Positions 44,756 through 53,734 of a stretch of 62,819 nucleotides of DNA are shown piece after piece (position 1 is the first letter of the stretch; each line of letters starts with the position of its first letter). Location of the stretch: positions 1 to 62,819 of the forward strand of contig JAAYVD010000083.1 in assembly GCA_012517355.1 (NCBI GenBank), written 5' to 3'. Position numbers and translations under genes: made by a program. Source of the DNA: Candidatus Rifleibacteriota bacterium (GTDB taxonomy: Bacteria; Muiribacteriota; Ozemobacteria; Ozemobacterales; Ozemobacteraceae). The notes under the pieces are model-generated. The model did not search any database, was not told where the DNA came from, and worked only from the letters and a program-made list of their open reading frames with translations.

Positions 44756-45091
44756 ATGAAGATTACCTTTAAAACAAGGAAACTCCAGAAACTCGCCAAC
44801 TCGCAAGCGGAGGCGCAGAAAGCCCTTGGCCCCCGGATGGCCCTCCTGTTCCTGCAGCGGCTGATGGAACTCCAAGCGGCCGTAGCCCTGTCCGATATCT
44901 CCCGGCTGAAACCCGCCCGCTGCCACGAACTGACTGGCGATCTGGCCGGGCATCTCTCGGTCGATCTGAAACACCCGTTCCGGTTGATCTTTGTCCCGGC
45001 CAACGATCCCGTCCCGCGCAAGCGCGACGGGGGCCTGGATTGGTCGAAGGTAACCGAGATCGAGATCGTGGACATCCTGGACACCCACTGA
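44756..45091 (+). CDS. HigB/RelE-superfamily toxin
   Basis: The 111-residue basic protein opens with KITFKTRKLQKLANSQAEAQ and contains SDISRLKPARCHELTGDLAG and HPFRLIFVP, then ends with EIEIVDILDTH. This is the pattern of HigB-type (killer protein) members of the RelE/ParE fold, which cleave mRNA at the ribosome. It precedes the XRE-domain gene by a few base pairs, in the toxin-first order typical of higBA. An upstream in-frame extension exists but would cross the operator; the ATG at 44756 fits the family. Confidence 0.83.
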   Translation: MKITFKTRKLQKLANSQAEAQKALGPRMALLFLQRLMELQAAVALSDISRLKPARCHELTGDLAGHLSVDLKHPFRLIFVPANDPVPRKRDGGLDWSKVTEIEIVDILDTH

Positions 45092-45095
45092 CCTG

Positions 45096-46208
45096 GTGAA
45101 AGAGCAGATGAAAAAGAAGACGAAAGAACCCAGGAGCAAAGCCGGCCTCGAGTTCCGGCCGGATGTGGCCATCCCGCCCGGGGCGACCCTCCAGGAAACC
45201 ATGGAATCCCTGGGCTGGAGCCAGAAAGAGCTGGCAGAGCGGACCGAGCTGACCGTCATGTCGTTGAACCGCATCTTCAAAGGGGAGCAACCCATCTCCT
45301 ACGAGACCGCCGGCCGGCTCGAGCTGGTGACCGGGGTCCCCGCCCGGTTCTGGAACAATCTCGAGGCCAACTATCGGGAACAGCTGGCTCGCCTCGCCGA
45401 ACGCTCTCGCCTCGAGGAGGACCTCGACTGGCTCGAGACCATGCCCACCGCCGAACTGATCCGGCGCGGAGCCATAGAGGCGGCTGACGATGCCGTCGAT
45501 CTGCTGCGTCAGGTGTTGTCGTTCTTCGGGGTCAGCAGCGTCGCCGCCTGGAAAGCCCTCTGGGCCAACCCCGCCGTCGCCGCCCGCCGGTCCACCTGCT
45601 TCGAGACCCGCCTGGCGGCCGCCGCCACCTGGATCCGCCTGGGCGAGCGGGAAGCCGCCGACATCGAGTGCCGGCCCTTCCGCAAGCAAGCCTTCCACGA
45701 CACGCTCGACGAGGTGCGGGGCCTGACCCGGGAAGACCCCGACCAGGCCTTCCCCCGCCTGCAGGAGATGTGCGCCGCCTGCGGCGTGGCGGTGGCGTTC
45801 GTGCCCGAGTTCCCCAAGGTGCCCTGGAACGGGGCGACGAAATGGCTGACCCCCGACAAGGCGATGATCCTGCTGAACCTGCGCGGCAAGGCAGAGGACC
45901 GGCTGTGGTTTTCGTTCTGCCATGAAGCAGGCCACGTCCTGCACGACGGCAAGAAGGAGCTGTTCATCAATGCCGGCCCTTCGGACGACGAGCGGGAGAA
46001 GGCGGCCGACCAGTTCGCTTCCAACCTGCTGATTCCGCATCGCTACCATGACCGCATCCGCGAAGCGCACACGCCCGCCGACATCCGCGACCTCGCCGAC
46101 GAGATCGGCGTCGGCCCCGGCATCGTCGCCGGTCGCTACCAGTTCCTGACCAGCCGCTGGGCCGCCTTCAAGGACCTCATCCGGCCCCTCGCCTGGCACC
46201 CCGCCTGA
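45096..46208 (+). CDS. XRE-family antitoxin with C-terminal ImmA/IrrE-type metallopeptidase
   Basis: The 370-residue protein has an HTH domain (about 25-90, with GWSQKELAERTELTVMSLNR, HigA-like) and a long helical middle. A C-terminal peptidase region (about 230-340) carries the zinc motif FCHEAGHVLH and a downstream DEREKAADQFASNLLIP segment. Such fusions repress their operon, and the peptidase part may cut the antitoxin or another regulator after a signal, as ImmA does. The start may be this GTG or the ATG at 45108, neither with a strong ribosome site. It is paired with the HigB-like gene 4 bp upstream. Confidence 0.85.
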   Translation: MKEQMKKKTKEPRSKAGLEFRPDVAIPPGATLQETMESLGWSQKELAERTELTVMSLNRIFKGEQPISYETAGRLELVTGVPARFWNNLEANYREQLARLAERSRLEEDLDWLETMPTAELIRRGAIEAADDAVDLLRQVLSFFGVSSVAAWKALWANPAVAARRSTCFETRLAAAATWIRLGEREAADIECRPFRKQAFHDTLDEVRGLTREDPDQAFPRLQEMCAACGVAVAFVPEFPKVPWNGATKWLTPDKAMILLNLRGKAEDRLWFSFCHEAGHVLHDGKKELFINAGPSDDEREKAADQFASNLLIPHRYHDRIREAHTPADIRDLADEIGVGPGIVAGRYQFLTSRWAAFKDLIRPLAWHPA

Positions 46209-46401
46209 AAATGTGAACGGGCGAGTTCGCCGCGCCTTTCTGATAGGGAAGCACTGATCGTCGGATCGAGCCAGCCTCGAACCGTGTGATTTTCCGATAG
46301 ATCCAGGTCCATTTTCCTCTCCCGGCCCGTTCCGGTCGCTGAGCAGGGCTCCTATTGTCCAAGACTAGCCGCCACCACGCGTCACGACAGGAGGAAACGC
46401 C

Positions 46402-47334
46402 ATGGCCAGAACGCTGCGTGAGCCCTTCCAGAAGATCCTGGACACGATCCTTGATCTTCTGGAGAAGGGGACGATTCCTTGGCGGAAGCCCTGGGGCGCA
46501 GTCAGTCCCGCCAATTTCGTCACGAAACGGCCCTATTCGGGGATCAACGAGATCGTGCTCTGGTCCGCGGGCTTTTCCTCGCCCTGGTGGATGACCGGTC
46601 GCCAGTTGGAGAAGCTTGGCGGGCGGTTGAAGCCCGACGCCTTTCCCCATCTCATCGTGGGAGCCTTCCTGGGAACTCCCCGTCACAGCCCCGGTCCAAT
46701 TGCGCCCGAGCCCCGTCTGTACCTGCGCCCCTACCTCGTTTTCAATCTCGACCAGGTGGAAGGGGTGAAGGCACCCCCCGTCGAGGAAAAAGCTCCCTTG
46801 CCGGGAGCCGCCGCCATCCTTCGCGCCTATCGGCACCATCCACGCTATGCGGTTGCCTCCGGGGCCCATTACCAGCCCTCCACCGATACCATCGGCATGC
46901 CCCCCATGCGGTGCTTCGACTCATCCGCCGAGTATTACGTGACCCTGTTCCACGAACTGGGCCACTCGACCGCGCATCCTTCCCGCCTCGATCGGGAGTG
47001 GAAGAACCGCACCCATGCCTACGCCCGCGAGGAGCTGACGGCGGAGCTCTGCGCGGCCTTCCTGATGGCCGCCGCCGGGCTTGAGTTCCCCGAGGCGACC
47101 ACCAACCAGGCTGCCTACCTCCAACACTGGCGGCGGAACCTGCTCGATGATCCCATGGCCCTCTTCGAAGCCGCCCGGGCGGCCCAGAAGGCCTCCAACT
47201 TCATCCTGATGCGATCCGGGAAGCAGGCTCGAAAACCATCCTCCCGGATGAAGGCCATCTCAACCAAGAATGGCCGGTCGGCCTTGGATCATGCCGCAAT
47301 GCCATCGGCCGAGCCTGAAAAGCGGAGCGCCTGA
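46402..47334 (+). CDS. ardC: ArdC-family antirestriction protein
   Basis: The 310-residue protein has an N-terminal single-strand DNA-binding domain (about 5-125: FQKILDTILDLLEKGTIPWR, KPWGA, RPYSGINEIVLW) and a C-terminal metallopeptidase-like domain with FHELGHSTAHP and REELTAELCAAFL. ArdC proteins are carried by plasmids and integrative elements and protect incoming DNA from restriction. AGGAGG lies 7 nt before the ATG. It precedes the AddB/AddA-like pair by about 120 bp on the same strand, so a shared transfer or defence role is plausible. The 190 bp upstream hold no gene. Confidence 0.9.
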   Translation: MARTLREPFQKILDTILDLLEKGTIPWRKPWGAVSPANFVTKRPYSGINEIVLWSAGFSSPWWMTGRQLEKLGGRLKPDAFPHLIVGAFLGTPRHSPGPIAPEPRLYLRPYLVFNLDQVEGVKAPPVEEKAPLPGAAAILRAYRHHPRYAVASGAHYQPSTDTIGMPPMRCFDSSAEYYVTLFHELGHSTAHPSRLDREWKNRTHAYAREELTAELCAAFLMAAAGLEFPEATTNQAAYLQHWRRNLLDDPMALFEAARAAQKASNFILMRSGKQARKPSSRMKAISTKNGRSALDHAAMPSAEPEKRSA

Positions 47335-47457
47335 ACCTATGGACGGAGGGTGGGGCGGGAAAGAGCATTGGGGTATCATTCGATTTTGGATGGATCGAGG
47401 TCGGTCTAAGGTCTCAACATCGAGAGAATGGGTGACCCCAGAAGAATGGAGGCTTCC

Positions 47458-50064
47458 ATGAAAATCCTGTTCAGCAGGTTCTTTGAGGGAGGGGCTTATC
47501 CCAGCGTCACCGAGGACCGCCCCTGCCTGCTCGGCGAGGCGCGGGTCGATGGCGGCGGGTTCCTCCGGATCCTGGAGACGCACCTCGGCCTGACCGGGCG
47601 ATACCCGCCACCAGCGGTGCGGGCGGCCGCCCTGGTCCCGCTGCTGGAGAAGCAAAAGGGGTTCTGGTCGGCGTCGGTCCGGGAAGCCCCGCTCCAGGTC
47701 GCCGCCCGCCTGCTGGCCTGGCGGGAGGAACTGGCGATGCAAGGCTGGACCGGCCAGGGGGCTTCTCCCCGTCTGAAGGAACTGGCCGCCGTCACCGCGG
47801 ACTTCCCCCAGGCGTTCCCCGGTCCCTCCGATCGCCTGCGGGCCGTTCTGGAAGCCCTTCCCGACCATGCTGTCCCCTTTACGGAAGTCGAACTCTTTGG
47901 TCGACGGGAGTCCCTGCCCCTGCTCTGGCGTTGTCTGCTCGACACCCTTCGGGCCAAGGGCGTTACCATCACGGCGGGCACCTACCCGAAGGTCGCCGGC
48001 CGGGGCGACCTGAAGGCCTGCCTGGATCGGCCCTTCGCCCCCAAGGGGGATGGCACCCTGCAGCTGCTCCGGTCCCCGGGGCCGATGGATGCCGCCGAAC
48101 AGGTCGCGGCTTGGCTGGCCGCCCTGGGCGACGACCTCGAGGGAACGGTCATCATCGGGGCCGACGCCATCCTCGACGAAGCCCTGCACCGGTTCCACCT
48201 TCCCACTCTCGGCGCGGCGGGGGAACCCTCCGACAACTCCCTCCTGCAGATCCTGCCGCTGCTGGTCGAGTGCGCCTGGCAGCCACCCGATCCCGGCAAG
48301 GTCCTCGAGCTGCTGTCCCTGCCGGTCACGCCCGTTCCTCCCTTCCTGGCGGCCTCTCTCGCCGACTGCCTGTCCACCTGGCCCGCGGTGGGCAGCGACC
48401 TCTGGAACTCGACCCTCGCCGATCGGCTCGCCACCCTGTCCGAAAAGGACGACCGGGAGCGCCTGAAAGAACGCCTGGAGGCCATCTTCGCCAGCCCGGT
48501 GAAGCGGGGCTCAGCCTATCCTGCCGCTGAACTGCAGAACCGCCTCCTGCTCCTCGAATCCTGGGCCCATGGGCGGTCTCGGAATGTGGAAGACCCAACC
48601 GACTGGCATGTCCTCTTCCAGCAATGTGAGAACTTCCGGCGGCTGATCGAGGTTTCGGGGAAGAGAGGCTTCCCGGAGCAGCTCCTGCGCCGTCTCCTGG
48701 AACAGGCCGCGGAGGATCTTCCGGTGGCCTCCCGGCGCCCGTCCTGCGCCGGCCTGACCTACATCGGGCACCCCGGGGCCCTGCTCGGACCAGCCCGGAG
48801 AACCGTCTGGTGGAACTTCACCACCGCTGCGGTGGCCATCCCCAGGGTCTTTCCCGTTTCGCCGGGGGAACGGAGATTCCTCCGGAACGTCGGCGTCGAG
48901 CTGCCCGAAGCCGGCGCTCTCCTGGAGGCGGAAGCAGTCGCGTGGCGGCTTCCCTTCACCCAGACGACGGAAACACTGATCCTGGTTTCCCCCCAGACCG
49001 GGCCTGCAGGCGGGGAATCCTTTCCCCACCCGTTCTGGGATGAGATCCTGGCGAGTGTTCCCAGGAAGCCGGCCCTGGCCTGCCTGACCGTGCCGGGCAT
49101 TCTGTCAAAGCAGGCGCTGAAGACGGTCAGGAAGAAGGTGGAAGCGCTCCCGGCCAAACGCCTCGATTGGTCCCTTCCCCGTCAGGCCACCTTGCCGGAG
49201 CGGACGGAATCGCCGACGAGCATCGACACCTTGATCCGGTGTCCGTTCCGCTATGTGGTGCAGTATGCCGGCCGCACCTGGCCGGGTCGCACCGCAGCCC
49301 TGCCGGCGGAGGAGACTCTCCTTGGCGACCTGGTCCATTTCCTGGTGGCCGAATTCCTCAAGAGTGGGAAGCGGACCCGCAAGAAGGAGGACTGGGAAGC
49401 GCTCGCCAGGCAGCTGTTCGACGAACAGGCTCCCCGGCTGGCCGCGCCGTTCTTTCTGCCCGGCGGGGAGATCTGGCGCACGAAGGCCCAGCAGGCGCTG
49501 GCGGTCGCCCTGAAGGCGATCGGTTCCCTCCGGCAGGAACTCGAGGGGTTCGAGACGGTGCATCTGGAGGAGGAGATCGCCGGGAAGGCCTTCGGGGGGG
49601 CGTTCGCCGGGACACCCGACGTGGCCCTCGACCAGCCGCCCGCCATCATCGACCTGAAATGGGGCGGCCAGTCCTCGCGTTCCCAGAGCCTCCGGCGGGG
49701 AACGGCCACCCAGCTGGCCTCCTATGCGTTCCTGCTCAAGCAGGCCAGGCGCTTGGAAGAGCTTCCCCCGGCCGCCTACCTGATCCTCCAGACGGGACGG
49801 GTGCTGACCAATGTTCCTGAGGCCTTTCCCGGCGCCATCTGCCTGGAAGGTCCGTCTCTCGAGGCCACCTGGAAAGGTCTGGAGAAGGCCGTGGGTGAAC
49901 GGCGCGGGAAAATCGGGAACCGCCTGGTCCAGGCGCTGGGAACCCCGGAAGAGCCGCCTCCGCCCACGGAGGACCAGCTCGATGAAGCGGGGATGCTGCA
50001 TCTGCACCCGCGGTGCGAGTGGTGCGCATTCGGCCGGCTGTGCGGCCTGGCCTACGGAGGATGA
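47458..50064 (+). CDS. AddB-like PD-(D/E)XK nuclease subunit
   Basis: The 868-residue protein has a degenerate helicase-like body and a C-terminal RecB-family nuclease domain (about 600-860). Visible motifs are SIDTLIRCPFRYVVQYAG (first Cys of an iron-sulfur site and the QxxxY-type region), GDLVHFLVAEF, FAGTPDVALD (motif Asp), IIDLKWGG (D-x-K) and HPRCEWCAFGRLC (three more Cys). Four Cys around the nuclease are typical of AddB. The ATG at 47458 has GGAGG 5 nt upstream. It overlaps the helicase gene by ATGA or nearly so. Processing of DNA ends together with the AddA-like partner is the expected role; the divergent body suggests an element-borne version. Confidence 0.85.
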   Translation: MKILFSRFFEGGAYPSVTEDRPCLLGEARVDGGGFLRILETHLGLTGRYPPPAVRAAALVPLLEKQKGFWSASVREAPLQVAARLLAWREELAMQGWTGQGASPRLKELAAVTADFPQAFPGPSDRLRAVLEALPDHAVPFTEVELFGRRESLPLLWRCLLDTLRAKGVTITAGTYPKVAGRGDLKACLDRPFAPKGDGTLQLLRSPGPMDAAEQVAAWLAALGDDLEGTVIIGADAILDEALHRFHLPTLGAAGEPSDNSLLQILPLLVECAWQPPDPGKVLELLSLPVTPVPPFLAASLADCLSTWPAVGSDLWNSTLADRLATLSEKDDRERLKERLEAIFASPVKRGSAYPAAELQNRLLLLESWAHGRSRNVEDPTDWHVLFQQCENFRRLIEVSGKRGFPEQLLRRLLEQAAEDLPVASRRPSCAGLTYIGHPGALLGPARRTVWWNFTTAAVAIPRVFPVSPGERRFLRNVGVELPEAGALLEAEAVAWRLPFTQTTETLILVSPQTGPAGGESFPHPFWDEILASVPRKPALACLTVPGILSKQALKTVRKKVEALPAKRLDWSLPRQATLPERTESPTSIDTLIRCPFRYVVQYAGRTWPGRTAALPAEETLLGDLVHFLVAEFLKSGKRTRKKEDWEALARQLFDEQAPRLAAPFFLPGGEIWRTKAQQALAVALKAIGSLRQELEGFETVHLEEEIAGKAFGGAFAGTPDVALDQPPAIIDLKWGGQSSRSQSLRRGTATQLASYAFLLKQARRLEELPPAAYLILQTGRVLTNVPEAFPGAICLEGPSLEATWKGLEKAVGERRGKIGNRLVQALGTPEEPPPPTEDQLDEAGMLHLHPRCEWCAFGRLCGLAYGG

Positions 50065-50066
50065 CC

Positions 50067-53000
50067 ATGAGCAAAGAACGGAAGTCCCTTCCCATCGAGA
50101 TCGTGTCGGCCAGCGCCGGTAGCGGGAAGACCACCCACCTGTCGGAAATCCTCAAGGATGCCGTGGGATCGGGCCGCGTGCGGCCGGATGCCGTCATGGC
50201 GATGACCTTCACGAACAAGGCCGCCGCCGAGCTGCGGGAGCGGGTGCGCGGGACCCTCCTGGCTGCCGGGAAGGCAACCGAGGCCCAGCATCTGCTCGGG
50301 GCGCGCATGGGAACGGTCAATGCGGTCTGCGGGGAACTGGTGTCCGAGTTCGCCTTCGAGTTGGGGCTTTCCCCCGATCTGCAGGTCATCGACCAGGTCG
50401 TGGCCGACGACCTCCTTCGTGACTCCCAGGCGGCCGCCCTTTCCGAAGACCTGCTGCAGGAGATGGCCAGGGTGGAGGAACGGTTCTCCGGGCACGGACC
50501 GAAGTGGTCGGGGGAGGGAGAGGAGACCACCTGGCAGAGAGCCGTCCGCGAGGTCATTGCCCTGGCCCGGGTCAACGGCATTCCGCCGAGGAGCCTCACC
50601 AAACACCTGGAACGGAGCAAGAAGGAGTTCTTCTCCCATTTCCTTCCCCGCGAAGAAAAGGATGGCGACAAGCTGGACCGGCGGCTGCGCGAGGCCATGG
50701 ACGCCTGCCTGCGGGAGACCTCGGAACAACCCCTCCTGAAAGGCGACCTCGGAGCCCGTGAAGTGGTCGAAGGGCTGGCGGCCGATTTCCGCCGGCATGG
50801 ATTCCTGCCGTGGTCCTCGTGGGCGAAGCTCGCCAAGGTGGCGGGAACCAAGAAGTTCGATGCCCTCTTCGAGCCGGTGCGCGAGGCGGCGGCGTGCCAC
50901 GACGTTCATCCCCGGCTGCATCGGGACGTGGAAACCCTAATCAATGCGGCATACAACATCGGGTGCCTGACCATGGAGGAGTTCGGGCGCCGGAAGAAGG
51001 AAGCCGGGGTCATCGACTTCACGGACCAGAAGATCCTGGCCCTGCACCTGCTGGAGATGCCGGTGGTCCGGGAACGCCTGGCCGCCGAGCTCGATCTGGT
51101 GCTGGTCGACGAGTTCCAGGACACCGACCCGCTCGAACTGGCCATTTTCCTCAAGCTGGCCGAACTGGCCCCGCGCAGCGTCTGGGTGGGCGACCCCAAG
51201 CAGAGCATCTATTCGTTCAAGGGAGCCGACCCGGACCTGATGGGGAACGTGCTGGACCACCTCGGCGCCATTCCCGAGGTTCTTTCCTCGTCCTATCGGA
51301 GCCGGCCCCCGCTGGTCGAGCTGGTGTCAAGCGTCTTCGCGCCGGCCCTGAAGGAGTTCGGCTATCCTCCCAAGCAGGTCACGCTGCAGGCGAAACGCGC
51401 GGACGAAGCCAAAGCGCTCGGGCCCGCCGTGGAGTTCTGGGAATGGGACTCGCGCAACCAGGAGATCGACGCGGCCTGCCTGGCGGCCGGTATCAGGGAT
51501 CTGATCCAGGATGGGAAAGCCCGGGTCATGGGCACCGACGACCGCCCTCGCCCCGCGACCTGGAAGGACGTGGCCGTGCTCTGTCGCAAGAACGCGGGCT
51601 GCGATCGCCTGGCCGAGGCGCTGGGAAGTCTCGGCATTCCGTCCCGGTTGGCGCGGGCAGGCCTGTTGGCCACCGCGGAGGCTGGCCTCGTGGCGAATGG
51701 CCTTCGCCTGTGGGTCGATCCGGGCGATGCCCTGGCCGGGGCCACCCTGGCCCGGACGCTGGAATTCCCCCCCGACGGCCAGAACTGGTTCGAAGCGATG
51801 CTGAAGCACCCGGGCATGGAGGCCTGGCGGGAACTGCCCTCGGTCAAGAAGATCCTGGCCGCCCGTGAGGCCGCTCTGCTTGCCGGGCCCGCTTTGGCGT
51901 TCGACCAGGTTTGCGCGGCGCTCGACGTGCGTGAGGTCTGCCGGGCGTGGGGCGATGCCGAGGGGCGGCTGGCCAACCTGGATGCGTTGCGTGCCACCAT
52001 CCTGGCGTTCATCGGGGAGTGCGGCATGGCGGGGCAGGCGGTGACGGTGACCGGCCTTCTCCAATATTGGGACGGCCTGGCCGCCGCGGAAGGCGACGGG
52101 CTGGCCGAAGGAGCCGGCCGGGATGCGGTGACCCTGGTCACCTGGCATTCGGCCAAGGGCCTGGAGTGGCCGATCGTGGTGTTGACCGACCTGAAGGAAC
52201 CGAGGGAGGAAAGTCTCTTCGGCGCGAGAGTCGTGTCCGACCATGGCCGGCTCGACCTGTCCGACCCGCTGGCCTCGCGGTGGGTGCGGTTCTTCCCCTG
52301 GCCGTACGGGCGGCAGAGGAAGGAGATCCCGATGGGGGAGCGCGAGGCGGCTCATCCCGATGCCGCCGACCTGGCGCGGCGACGTGACTTCGAAGCGCTG
52401 CGTCTGTTCTACGTCGGCTGGACCCGGGCCCGCGACCGGCTGGTCTTCGCGGGGCGGAACGGATGTTTCCAGGGGAAGGGGTTCGACCTCCTGGGGCCCG
52501 CCAACGACCTGGAGTTCATCGGGGAGACCAAGGCCCGGTGGGCAGGATACGAATTCTCCTGCTACCATCGGTCTCCGGCGCCCGCCCAACCGGTGAAGCA
52601 GAAGGTCGAGCCGGGGGTGTCGTTCGTCCTGCCCAAGCCCCGGGAGCTCCACCCCGCCTGGATCCGCCCGTCAGAAGCGGCCGAGCCCACCGGCAGGGTG
52701 GTCGAGGTGCACGACCTCGGCCCGGCCTTCCCTGTCAACGGCAAGCCCGATCCCATCAACCTCGGCAACGCGGTCCACGCCTTCTTCGCCTGGGATGCGG
52801 TTGATATTCCGGCGAAGCAGCGCCAAGCCGTCGCCGAGCAGATCCTGAACCGGTGGGCCGTTGCCGGCGCGCTGTCTCCGAAGCACCTGGTCGAAGCCGC
52901 CGACCGTCTGTGGTCCTGGCTGGCCCGGACCTGGCCCGACGCCACCTGGCACCGCGAGTGGCCCATCCTCCACCGCCTGCCCACCGGCTCCGTCGTCGCC

Positions 53001-53231
53001 GGCCAGATCGACCTCTTTGGGCACCCCGCCCAGAGGGGCCCGGCCATCATCATCGACCACAAGTCCCAATCATCGTTGTCGCGCGCTGAATTTGCTCGGG
53101 TGGCCCTGGGATATGGCAGGCAATTGCGCCAGTATTCGGATGCCCTCGGTATGGCGGGGGTGGCGGAGGGGTGCATCTCTCTGTTGCATTTCCCGGTTGG
53201 AGGATATGTGATGCAGGTTTCCCCAGTCTGA
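50067..53231 (+). CDS. AddA-like UvrD/REP helicase-nuclease
   Basis: The 1054-residue SF1A helicase shows ASAGSGKT (Walker A), MTFTNKAAAELRERV (motif Ia), LVDEFQDTDP (motif II), GDPKQSIYSFKGADP (motif III), TWHSAKGLEWPIVVL (motif V) and LFYVGWTRARDRL (motif VI). A C-terminal PD-(D/E)XK domain has LGNAVHAFFAW, GQIDLFG and IIIDHKSQSSL followed by QLRQYSDAL. With the upstream AddB-like protein it would form a two-nuclease helicase complex. An ATG at 50061 overlaps the previous stop, but the ATG at 50067 has GGAGG at 6 nt. Confidence 0.9.
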   Translation: MSKERKSLPIEIVSASAGSGKTTHLSEILKDAVGSGRVRPDAVMAMTFTNKAAAELRERVRGTLLAAGKATEAQHLLGARMGTVNAVCGELVSEFAFELGLSPDLQVIDQVVADDLLRDSQAAALSEDLLQEMARVEERFSGHGPKWSGEGEETTWQRAVREVIALARVNGIPPRSLTKHLERSKKEFFSHFLPREEKDGDKLDRRLREAMDACLRETSEQPLLKGDLGAREVVEGLAADFRRHGFLPWSSWAKLAKVAGTKKFDALFEPVREAAACHDVHPRLHRDVETLINAAYNIGCLTMEEFGRRKKEAGVIDFTDQKILALHLLEMPVVRERLAAELDLVLVDEFQDTDPLELAIFLKLAELAPRSVWVGDPKQSIYSFKGADPDLMGNVLDHLGAIPEVLSSSYRSRPPLVELVSSVFAPALKEFGYPPKQVTLQAKRADEAKALGPAVEFWEWDSRNQEIDAACLAAGIRDLIQDGKARVMGTDDRPRPATWKDVAVLCRKNAGCDRLAEALGSLGIPSRLARAGLLATAEAGLVANGLRLWVDPGDALAGATLARTLEFPPDGQNWFEAMLKHPGMEAWRELPSVKKILAAREAALLAGPALAFDQVCAALDVREVCRAWGDAEGRLANLDALRATILAFIGECGMAGQAVTVTGLLQYWDGLAAAEGDGLAEGAGRDAVTLVTWHSAKGLEWPIVVLTDLKEPREESLFGARVVSDHGRLDLSDPLASRWVRFFPWPYGRQRKEIPMGEREAAHPDAADLARRRDFEALRLFYVGWTRARDRLVFAGRNGCFQGKGFDLLGPANDLEFIGETKARWAGYEFSCYHRSPAPAQPVKQKVEPGVSFVLPKPRELHPAWIRPSEAAEPTGRVVEVHDLGPAFPVNGKPDPINLGNAVHAFFAWDAVDIPAKQRQAVAEQILNRWAVAGALSPKHLVEAADRLWSWLARTWPDATWHREWPILHRLPTGSVVAGQIDLFGHPAQRGPAIIIDHKSQSSLSRAEFARVALGYGRQLRQYSDALGMAGVAEGCISLLHFPVGGYVMQVSPV

Positions 53232-53734
53232 CGGAGACCGAAGGGAATCCTCGCCATGGCGATGGGCCTGGGGGCCCAGACAAGCTTCAGCGGGAGAAAA
53301 GGATCTTGCCGGAAAAGCCCACCCAAAGGCTGGCCACGGGCTGCCAGGTTTTCGTTTCAGGGGACCAGACCGGTGATCACGAAATGGGACCACCGGCGGT
53401 GAAGGAACCCATGCAGCGACCGGTCACCCCAACGCACCCAGGGAATAGGCCGGCGGCCGGGATCATGACCAGCCGCCTCCTTGCGCTGGGACCTCCACCA
53501 GAAACAGGGTCGTTCCCTCAAGACCAGACCTCTCAGTCTCGGGGAAATGGCGCATCCAAAACCGAACCCGCTCCAGGCCCTATCGCGGGAGAAGCAGTCT
53601 GAGGTCTTCCCTGTTGGCCCTGGTCTGATCCCACCGTCAAACCAGAAATCTCCCCACGGAACCGCCGGCAACTTCTTCCTTGCATATTCACCACCATGCG
53701 GTTATTTTGCTATGTAAGGATAGGGAGGCCCACG
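53232..53734. other. Non-coding gap with candidate promoter for the DUF4143 gene
   Basis: No gene is supported across about 500 bp. Near the right end TTGCAT (about 53679) and TATTTT, 17 nt apart, form a plausible promoter in a locally AT-rich patch about 30 nt before the next ATG. Confidence 0.4.

Noticed and set aside
53232-53680. A decayed gene between the AddA-like and DUF4143 genes
   Set aside because: None of the frames shows a recognisable motif, and stops and Arg/Gly/Pro composition fit non-coding DNA.
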